Part shown: in pieces, positions 1-5,179 of the stretch
Layout of the letters: each line of letters begins with the position of its first letter
How positions within the stretch are numbered: the first letter of the stretch is position 1
From: Mucilaginibacter sp.
Lineage (GTDB): Bacteria > Bacteroidota > Bacteroidia > Sphingobacteriales > Sphingobacteriaceae
NCBI GenBank assembly: GCA_030445275.1
Contig: JAUCSE010000078.1
Coordinates: 1 to 51,311, forward strand
DNA: 51,311 nt
Reading direction: 5' to 3'
Translations under genes and position numbers: made by a program
Notes under the pieces: generated by a model
Database searches by the model: none
What the model saw: the letters and a program-made list of their open reading frames with translations, nothing else
What the model was told of the DNA's origin: nothing

Positions 1-237
1 CGTATCCGGCTATGCTACTGGAAACAGTGGAAGAAGGTGAAGACCCGTGTCAGGCAACTGGAAAAGTTGGGAATAAACCCCAACCAAGCCTACCAATGGG
101 GCAATACCCGAAAGAATCACTGGCGAACGGTACATAGTCCAATCCTTACCAGAGCCTTAAACAACGCACTTCTAAAGAGAACGGGGTTTGTAAGTCTGAA
201 AGACATCACAACCCCGCTGAAAACTGTTAATGTTTAA
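1..237 (+). CDS. ltrA: Group II intron maturase/reverse transcriptase, C-terminal fragment
   Basis: The reading frame is open from base 1 and ends at 235-237, so the gene enters from the left and only about 78 C-terminal residues are present. The protein has the basic tail usual for intron-encoded proteins (RIRLCYWKQWKKVK at the start, then a QAYQWGNTRKNHWR segment and SPILTRALNN), which follows the reverse transcriptase and maturase domains and helps bind intron RNA and splice it. The first in-frame ATG at base 37 is internal and not a real start. The stop codon is followed at once by intron domains V and VI, which confirms the family. Whether the upstream part is intact cannot be seen here. 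Confidence 0.9.
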   Translation, partial: RIRLCYWKQWKKVKTRVRQLEKLGINPNQAYQWGNTRKNHWRTVHSPILTRALNNALLKRTGFVSLKDITTPLKTVNV

Positions 238-238
238 T

Positions 239-316
239 GAACCGCCGTATGCCGAACGGCATGTACGGTGGTGTGAGAGGACAGTAAGGGAAATAATCCC
301 TTACTTCCTACTCGAT
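239..316 (+). ncRNA. Group II intron domains V and VI, 3' splice site
   Basis: Domain V: 241-249 pairs with 264-272, with an inner GAAC-capped stem 250-253/258-261 and a two-base TG bulge at 262-263, the diagnostic shape of this catalytic hairpin. Domain VI: 275-277 pairs with 311-313 and 278-281 with 306-309, leaving A310 as a single bulged adenosine, the expected branch point; the upper stem is 283-290/298-305. The intron should end in GAT at 316, seven bases beyond the bulge, matching the AY rule for group II 3' ends. Exon 2 starts at 317. Confidence 0.88.
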
Positions 317-590
317 TTTAACTATTTTGCAATCTTCATTTAGAGCGAATTTGGGCATGTTTTGGTTCGAGCCCATGCTGGTTTTTAAGATCGACCTGAT
401 TGATCACCCCGATTCATACAAATGACCTGCGAAAATTAATTCACGTCAAAAATCATACTATTTGGTTATTAATAAAGAGATGTTTGCCTAATCAGTTATG
501 AGATTGGCGACGGGAAATTTAATATCACTTGTAATTTTAAATATGATATTTTCGTAGTATTATCACAATACTATTGATGTTTCGCAAAGA
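317..590. other. Non-coding stretch after the intron
   Basis: No open reading frame or RNA gene is recognisable in this 3' exon. The interrupted gene or site cannot be identified from the bases present, so the intron may lie between genes. Confidence 0.5.
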
Positions 591-953
591 ATGAAAAGTT
601 TAATTATGAAAAATAATATGATTTTCGGCATGGTGGTTTTAACGATACTCTCTTTTACTGCCTGTAAAACAAAAAAAGGAGCCACTAAAGATAATGGCAC
701 TACAAGCAGCGAAGCTGCCTTAATCACCGTAAGCGGTAAGATTACCAATATGGAAAACGGTAAAGATGGTTATACTGCAACATTAGCAGGTGACGATAAT
801 CAAAAGTACGAGGCCGTAATTAGTCGCGTTAATCTCGCGGGAAATGCGGGCACGGAAAAACAATACAAGGTTGGAGACAGCATTACGTTAACGGGATCTT
901 TTTGGACAGATGAAAAAAAGGTGAAACATATCACCGTAAGGCAAATTAAATAG
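591..953 (+). CDS. Small exported lipoprotein of unknown function
   Basis: Encodes 120 residues. The N-terminus is a lipoprotein signal (hydrophobic run then LSFTAC, lipid cysteine at about residue 25), followed by a lysine and serine-rich linker (KTKKGATKDNGTTSS) and a domain of about 75 residues made mainly of beta strands (VSGKITNMENGKDGYTA, KYEAVISRVNL, YKVGDSITLTG). This pattern suggests a small OB-like or beta-barrel domain, but I do not recognise the family. A second ATG at 606 (MKNNM) would give a more standard signal length and is an equally good start. The gene stands alone, followed by a hairpin. The protein probably sits in the outer membrane or on the periplasmic face. Confidence 0.65.
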   Translation: MKSLIMKNNMIFGMVVLTILSFTACKTKKGATKDNGTTSSEAALITVSGKITNMENGKDGYTATLAGDDNQKYEAVISRVNLAGNAGTEKQYKVGDSITLTGSFWTDEKKVKHITVRQIK

Positions 954-985
954 ATTGGATTAAGGGAGCCACTGGTCAGCGGGTC

Positions 986-1013
986 TGTAGGCATTAATCG
1001 ATGGTTGCCTACA
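986..1013 (+). terminator. Hairpin after the small lipoprotein gene
   Basis: Arms 986-993 and 1006-1013 are perfectly complementary (8 bp, 12-base loop), starting 33 bases past the stop codon. A weaker CCGG hairpin follows at 1016-1031. There is no strong T tract. Confidence 0.4.
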
Positions 1014-1374
1014 TCCGGTTATTTATCCGGCGATGCACAGGCATAGGACTATGCGGGGATTGAAGCATAGTACCGGCTAATATTCCTGATCTTATTCTGT
1101 ATTATGCATGGACAGTGATTCTGTTAACAATAAATCACCTAATCGAACCCGTCTGCGATGTCGATAAATTCTTGCGTTTCCAATTACTTTGCGGTCTTGA
1201 AATAATTCTCTGCAAGAGCGATAATAAACTACAATAAAGCCCGTGAATTTTTTATTTACAGGCTATATTGCTTTGCTGGGGAAACAAATGATTCAGCAGC
1301 CATTCCGGTGTTCGGGAAATATGTTAGGTTCCGAGTTGGAAGTATAACATATCGTCTCCGTTTTCTTTTGTTAA

Positions 1375-1420
1375 GAAATGTTGCTCCGACCCGGACAATC
1401 CTGGATAAATAACACCTGTT
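1375..1420 (+). repeat. Diverged intergenic repeat, copy 1
   Basis: Shares about three quarters of its bases with 3676-3722, including the blocks GAAATG, TCCGAC, CGGACAA, GGATA and CACC in the same order. The copies flank the alpha/beta hydrolase and AraC genes. Origin unknown; it may be a relic of a duplicated 3' gene end. Confidence 0.45.
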
Positions 1421-1471
1421 AGTTTAGGTAAGAATTGACATAACTACACTCCGTCAAAAACAGAACGATTC

Positions 1472-1533
1472 CGTTTTGGATACAATAATGTACGTTTTGG
1501 AAACATCATCAAAAATGGAGTGATATAATTTTG
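1472..1533 (+). promoter_or_regulatory. Direct CGTTTTGGA repeats and a -7-like element
   Basis: CGTTTTGGA occurs at 1472-1480 and 1494-1502, a 22-base step or about two helical turns, the arrangement AraC-family dimers often bind. TAATTTTG at 1526-1533 matches the Bacteroidota -7 consensus TAnnTTTG and lies 22 bases before the ATG at 1556. An AraC-type gene follows the hydrolase. No TTG at the usual -33 distance was found, which fits an activator-dependent promoter (inference). Confidence 0.4.
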
Positions 1534-1555
1534 TCTGTCAAATCAGATTAAAAAA

Positions 1556-2509
1556 ATGGAATCAATTATCAAAAATGACCAGGGCAGAACATCGATAAAA
1601 AAGGTCACTTTCAAATCTAATGGTTTGAACATTGCGGGTCTTCTTTATTCACCTATAGATATTGATGCTAAACATGAGCTGGTCCCGGCAATTGTTGTCG
1701 GCCATCCTGGCAGTGGTGTAAAAGAGCAAACCGCGTCTTTATATGCTACCCTATTGGCAGAAAGAGGATTTATAGCCATAACTTTTGGTGCAGCTTATCA
1801 GGGAGAGAGCGAAGGTACTCCCCGTGGAATGGAGGATTCGGCTCAACGAGTAGAGGACATCAAATGTGCAGTTTCGTTCTTAAATACCGTAAAAGAAGTT
1901 AATGCAGAGAAAATAGGTGTACTGGGGATATGCGCTTCAGGTGGTTATGGGTTATCAGCTGCTGCTACCGACCATCGTATAAAAGCGATCGCGACCGTTA
2001 GCGCTACCGATATGGGAAGACAATTTAGAAACGGAGGAGACGGCAAGCAAGATCCGGGTATTATTCAGGCTATGTTGGATGCGGCTGCTGCCGACAGGAC
2101 GGAAGAAGCAAAAGGAAAAGAACCAGGTTATTTTCCAATATTTCCAGAAAGTGAAGCACGGGCAAAGGCCATGGGAGATCATGTTTTTGAAGGCTGGGAA
2201 TACTATTGTACGGATCGTGGGCAGCACCCTCGCTCTGCCAAGGCTTTCCCCTGGAACAGTGTGGATAGGATGGCAGGCTTCGATACATTTAGATTTGCTC
2301 ATCTGATTACTCCTCGTCCCTTGCTGATGATCGCCGGTTCTGAAGCAGTAACTTTTTGGCAGACTAAAGAAGCTTATGAGATAGCAAATGAGCCTAAAGA
2401 AGTTTTTTTAATTAATGGCGCCAGCCACGTAGCACTTTATGATAAAATGGAGTTTGTTAGTCCTGCCATCTCCAGATTAGAAGAGTTTTTTAAATCAACT
2501 TTAGAATAA
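1556..2509 (+). CDS. Alpha/beta hydrolase (YcjY/dienelactone-hydrolase-like), cysteine nucleophile
   Basis: Encodes 317 residues with no signal peptide, so cytoplasmic. The fold is shown by the strand-loop VGHPGSG near residue 48 (oxyanion region), the nucleophile elbow GICASGG at 124-130 and a late histidine in NGASHVALYD near 292. The elbow has Cys126 where most family members carry serine, as in dienelactone hydrolases; the acid is probably in GSEAVTF near 262. Proteins like this are usually annotated as alpha/beta hydrolases of the YcjY or X-Pro dipeptidyl-peptidase-like group and the substrate is unknown. The gene is followed by a hairpin and then an AraC-type regulator in the same direction, its likely controller. 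Fold assignment is firm, function is not. Confidence 0.85.
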   Translation: MESIIKNDQGRTSIKKVTFKSNGLNIAGLLYSPIDIDAKHELVPAIVVGHPGSGVKEQTASLYATLLAERGFIAITFGAAYQGESEGTPRGMEDSAQRVEDIKCAVSFLNTVKEVNAEKIGVLGICASGGYGLSAAATDHRIKAIATVSATDMGRQFRNGGDGKQDPGIIQAMLDAAAADRTEEAKGKEPGYFPIFPESEARAKAMGDHVFEGWEYYCTDRGQHPRSAKAFPWNSVDRMAGFDTFRFAHLITPRPLLMIAGSEAVTFWQTKEAYEIANEPKEVFLINGASHVALYDKMEFVSPAISRLEEFFKSTLE

Positions 2510-2569
2510 CGACGATGTCGGTTATCGAGTTCTGGTATAGTGCTACCACCGCTTATAGCACAGCTGAGG

Positions 2570-2605
2570 TTAACTGTCGGATGTAACTATACAACCGGCA
2601 GTTAA
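2570..2605 (+). terminator. Hairpin after the alpha/beta hydrolase
   Basis: Arms 2570-2580 and 2595-2605 form an 11-bp stem with one G-U pair and a 14-base loop, followed by TTAATATT. This probably ends the hydrolase transcript and separates it from the regulator gene. Confidence 0.5.
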
Positions 2606-2612
2606 TTAATAT

Positions 2613-2658
2613 TGTAAATTTAGAGAAGTATTAAAATGAAACAAAACTGTAAATTTAG
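2613..2658 (+). promoter_or_regulatory. Direct TGTAAATTTAG repeats before the AraC gene
   Basis: The 11-mer TGTAAATTTAG occurs exactly at 2613-2623 and 2648-2658, a 35-base step. The second copy abuts the start codon, so a protein bound there would block transcription or translation initiation. Autoregulation by the AraC-type protein is an inference. Confidence 0.4.
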
Positions 2659-2661
2659 GTG

Positions 2662-3579
2662 ATGAAGAGGGAAATTCGTGAACCATATGTTTTTAGCTCT
2701 ATTTCTGAACTGCACCGTGCTCTGAATTTGCCCAAACCACTGCACCCGCTTATAAGCTTAGTTGATTATAGCAAGGTAAAATCAATACCCAGTGAGTTTG
2801 AAACTCCTTTAATGCTCAATTTTTATAAGATATCCTACAAGAGCAATTTTTATGGAAAAATTAAATATGGACAAAGTTATTATGACTTTGATGAAGGTGG
2901 TTTGTTTTTCATTGCCCTTAACCAGATCCTCTCAAGCTCTTTAGAAGAAAAGAAATATGCGGGATATACTTTGTTGATCCACCCAGACTTTTTCCGGAAT
3001 TACGCATTAGGGAAAAACATCAAAAACTATCACTTCTTTTCTTATTCGGCAAATGAAGCACTGCATCTTTCGGAAAAAGAAAAGAACATTATATTTTCAG
3101 TATTTGAAAACATTGAACGGGAATTAACCGCGGCTATCGATGACTTTAGTCAGGATGTAATGATTTCCTATATTGAAGTATTGCCTAATTATAGTAATCG
3201 TTTTTATAAAAGGCAATTTATTACCAGAAAAGCAGTCAATAATGATTTACTGGAGAAAGTAGAACAATTATTGAACAGCTATTTTCGTGATGAGATTGCG
3301 GTAATGAAGGGATTGCCAACCGTACAATTTCTGTCGGATGAATTAAATGTTTCACCACATTATCTGAGTGATGTCCTGCGTTCGCTAACCGCACTCAATG
3401 CACAGCAGCACATCCATCAAAGGCTAATTGAAGAAGCAAAAGAACACCTATCCTCTACAAACTTAACGGTGGCAGAAATTGCTTATCGATTAGGCTTTGA
3501 ACGTCCGCAATCATTCAATAAGTTATTTAAGAACAAAACCCGTTTGTCTCCGCTGGAGTTTAGGGAATCGTTTAATTAG
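2662..3579 (+). CDS. AraC-family transcriptional regulator
   Basis: Encodes 305 residues from ATG 2662; a GTG at 2659 would add one. The N-terminal two thirds (about 1-200) is the usual variable sensing domain with a cupin-like strand pattern. The C-terminal 100 residues are the double helix-turn-helix of AraC/XylS proteins: first helix pair in TVQFLSDELNVSPHYLSDVLRS, second in NLTVAEIAYRLGFERPQSFNKLFK, ending with SPLEFRESFN, where family consensus has P-x-x-(Y/F)R. It belongs to the Bacteroidota group whose genes sit beside oxidoreductases or hydrolases, and the alpha/beta hydrolase directly upstream is the likely target. The exact TGTAAATTTAG repeats ending at the start codon suggest self-control. 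Confidence 0.92.
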   Translation: MKREIREPYVFSSISELHRALNLPKPLHPLISLVDYSKVKSIPSEFETPLMLNFYKISYKSNFYGKIKYGQSYYDFDEGGLFFIALNQILSSSLEEKKYAGYTLLIHPDFFRNYALGKNIKNYHFFSYSANEALHLSEKEKNIIFSVFENIERELTAAIDDFSQDVMISYIEVLPNYSNRFYKRQFITRKAVNNDLLEKVEQLLNSYFRDEIAVMKGLPTVQFLSDELNVSPHYLSDVLRSLTALNAQQHIHQRLIEEAKEHLSSTNLTVAEIAYRLGFERPQSFNKLFKNKTRLSPLEFRESFN

Positions 3580-3675
3580 TTATAGACTTTTCCCGGTTGC
3601 CCATGAACCGATTCCTGAAGGGCCGGGGATGATATCTCCGCTGGGGTATTCCAATCCAATTTTGAATCCGCTTTT

Positions 3676-3722
3676 GAAATGTCGCGATCCGACTCGGACA
3701 AAATCGGATAGATAGCACCCAT
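3676..3722 (+). repeat. Diverged intergenic repeat, copy 2
   Basis: Partner of 1375-1420 with conserved blocks in the same order. It lies between the AraC-type gene and the Nudix-like regulator, in a 230-base gap with no other clear feature. Confidence 0.45.
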
Positions 3723-3776
3723 TCATTGCCAGCGTATCCAGGTAATGGTTGAAAGTTTTGACAGAGATAAAATCGC

Positions 3777-3805
3777 TTTGTCTTTTCTATTTTTTTCTAA
3801 TTTTA
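3777..3805 (+). promoter_or_regulatory. Promoter of the Nudix-like regulator, probably leaderless
   Basis: TTTG at 3777-3780 and TAATTTTA at 3798-3805 are separated by 17 bases. The same arrangement (TTTG, 17 bases, TATTTTTG) precedes the truncated paralog at 50373, and the spacer is nearly identical in both. The -7 box ends only four bases before the ATG, so the transcript should start at or very near the start codon. Confidence 0.6.
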
Positions 3806-3809
3806 TAAA

Positions 3810-4589
3810 ATGATTAGTGCAAAAGAGGAAATGTTCGAATTACTTGCCAAAGGCGGCAAAGATTATCGGGCTAATGTATCTGTTGATAATGTTATTTTCG
3901 GGTATCATGAAAAGGAACTGAAAGTCCTGTTATTCCATAATATCCATTTATCCCTGTGGATGCTCCCGAGTGGTTATATTAAAAAATCTGAAGATGCAGA
4001 AACGGCCGCGGCAAGGGTAGCCCGGCAACGTACCGGTCTTGATAGCCTGTTCTTGCAGCAGTTTAAGATATTTAGTGACCCTGGTAGAAATGTAGATCCT
4101 CTTTTCACTCCTGAGATACTGGGCAAACTTGCAGGATACCCTATTGACCAAAACCATTGGATATTTGATGCGGTAATTTCTATAGGGTTTTATACGCTGA
4201 CAGAATTTTCAAAAGTCAATATAAATGCTGGTTACTTTTCAGAGGAAGCTAAATGGTGGGATTTAGCTGATTTGCCCCGTCTCTTTCTTGATCACCAACT
4301 GATTATTAATGAAGCTCTGAAGTCACTAAGACTAAATCTCTACCATTATCCCATCGGTTACGAGCTACTCCCTGAGAAGTTCACCCTACCTGAAATACGC
4401 ATCTTATACGAGACTATTTTAGGTAAACAGATGGATGACCGCAATTTTGCCAGAAAACTGACATCACTTGGCATCATAGTAAAGCTGGACGAATTGAAAC
4501 AAATGCATGGCCATCGTTTGCCTTACCTTTATAAATTTAATAAAGAAGTATACCAACAGGCGTTGACGGAAGGGATATTTATTTCATAA
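3810..4589 (+). CDS. Nudix-like transcriptional regulator (NrtR/AraR type)
   Basis: Encodes 259 residues. The N-terminal half is a Nudix fold (NVIFGYHEKELKVLLF, then WMLPSGYIKKSEDAETAAARVARQRTGLD). The Nudix box keeps the glycine frame and first glutamate but the expected REUxEExG reads RVARQRTG, so the metal-binding glutamates are gone and pyrophosphohydrolase activity is unlikely. The C-terminal part (about 170-255, LPEIRILYETILGKQMDDRNFARKL) is the winged helix of NrtR-type regulators. Such proteins in Bacteroidota control sugar genes, the dead Nudix domain binding a small effector. The glucan-type locus starting at 5180 is the nearest candidate target. A truncated paralog with the same promoter lies at 50373. 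Confidence 0.9.
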   Translation: MISAKEEMFELLAKGGKDYRANVSVDNVIFGYHEKELKVLLFHNIHLSLWMLPSGYIKKSEDAETAAARVARQRTGLDSLFLQQFKIFSDPGRNVDPLFTPEILGKLAGYPIDQNHWIFDAVISIGFYTLTEFSKVNINAGYFSEEAKWWDLADLPRLFLDHQLIINEALKSLRLNLYHYPIGYELLPEKFTLPEIRILYETILGKQMDDRNFARKLTSLGIIVKLDELKQMHGHRLPYLYKFNKEVYQQALTEGIFIS

Positions 4590-4780
4590 TTTGAAGAATA
4601 TCCTTAATAATCCTATCAAAAAATATGCTGAAGAGCGAATATCTATTAAAATAAATCTTTTCCCACAATCATTTAGAGTCTGTTTAAAAATGTATGAATC
4701 CTTATAAAAGAGGCACAAGCATAATTTTAAACAAACCCAGATTTCCACAAGTCAGCTTAAGTTCCGCATGCAAATATTGT

Positions 4781-4892
4781 GTTTACATGGTTTACATAAT
4801 TTATGGTTTGCATTATTATAATTACTTGTAAGTAAGGTGGTTATTGAAAAATTTGAAATAAAAGTGCGTTTACACGTAAACGCACTTTTATT
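4781..4892 (+). promoter_or_regulatory. GTTTAC motif cluster with a 17-bp-arm palindrome
   Basis: GTTTACAT occurs at 4781 and 4790 and GTTTGCAT at 4806. A perfect palindrome follows: arms 4857-4873 and 4876-4892 around a two-base centre, containing GTTTAC and its complement GTAAAC at the core. As RNA it is a stable hairpin followed by TTTTATTG on either strand, so it could be a bidirectional terminator; the repeated half-site also fits a regulator operator. Confidence 0.55.
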
Positions 4893-5113
4893 GATCAAAA
4901 TATAGCAAGTGGGCCCCCATAAACAAGATTTGTTACCCCTCCGATATCATCGGTATAACGGCATTTGATCAATCACTTTAATACTAAACCCGCATTTATT
5001 TAATTCTACCCTATAACGTAATAGCTTGGGGCAAACCTGTTTTTATCATAAAAACATGAATGAAAAGCTCATTTATATTTTTTGAGTGAAAAATTTTGTT
5101 TTTAATAAAATAT

Positions 5114-5148
5114 AAATAGCTTTACGTCATAATGACGTAAAGCTATTT
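5114..5148 (+). promoter_or_regulatory. Perfect palindrome upstream of the TonB receptor start
   Basis: Arms 5114-5130 and 5132-5148 are exact reverse complements around one central base, ending 31 bases before ATG 5180. The right arm contains ACGTAAA, also present in the right arm of the 4857-4892 palindrome. There is no T tract, so an operator or a 5' untranslated hairpin is likelier than a terminator. Confidence 0.5.
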
Positions 5149-5179
5149 GCGTTCACCACCAATTCTAAACCAATTATAT

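Larger units (their letters stand above)
1014..1555. other. Long intergenic region with a repeat and promoter-like elements
   Basis: About 540 bases without a credible gene. It holds one copy of a diverged repeat (1375-1420, second copy 3676-3722) and, just before the alpha/beta hydrolase gene, two direct repeats and a TAATTTTG element described separately. Confidence 0.5.
4590..5179. other. Long regulatory intergenic region before the TonB receptor
   Basis: Nearly 600 bases without a gene. Contents in order: a 9-bp inverted repeat 4681-4689/4725-4733, three GTTTaCAT repeats (4781, 4790, 4806), a perfect palindrome 4857-4892, a small hairpin 5039-5055 (8-bp arms, single-base loop) and a second perfect palindrome 5114-5148. 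The density of symmetric elements suggests control of the downstream locus. Confidence 0.6.

Noticed and set aside
3497..3715. 72-codon frame overlapping the end of the AraC-type gene
   Set aside because: Half is a shadow of the regulator and the rest lies in the diverged repeat; no protein-like features.
4681..4733. Nine-base inverted repeats that could be ends of a tiny mobile element
   Set aside because: No transposase, no target duplication seen, and the arms are AT-rich.
4787..4818. Two imperfect 16-base tandem units that might start a CRISPR-like array
   Set aside because: Only two units, no spacers and no cas genes; better read as part of the GTTTAC motif cluster.
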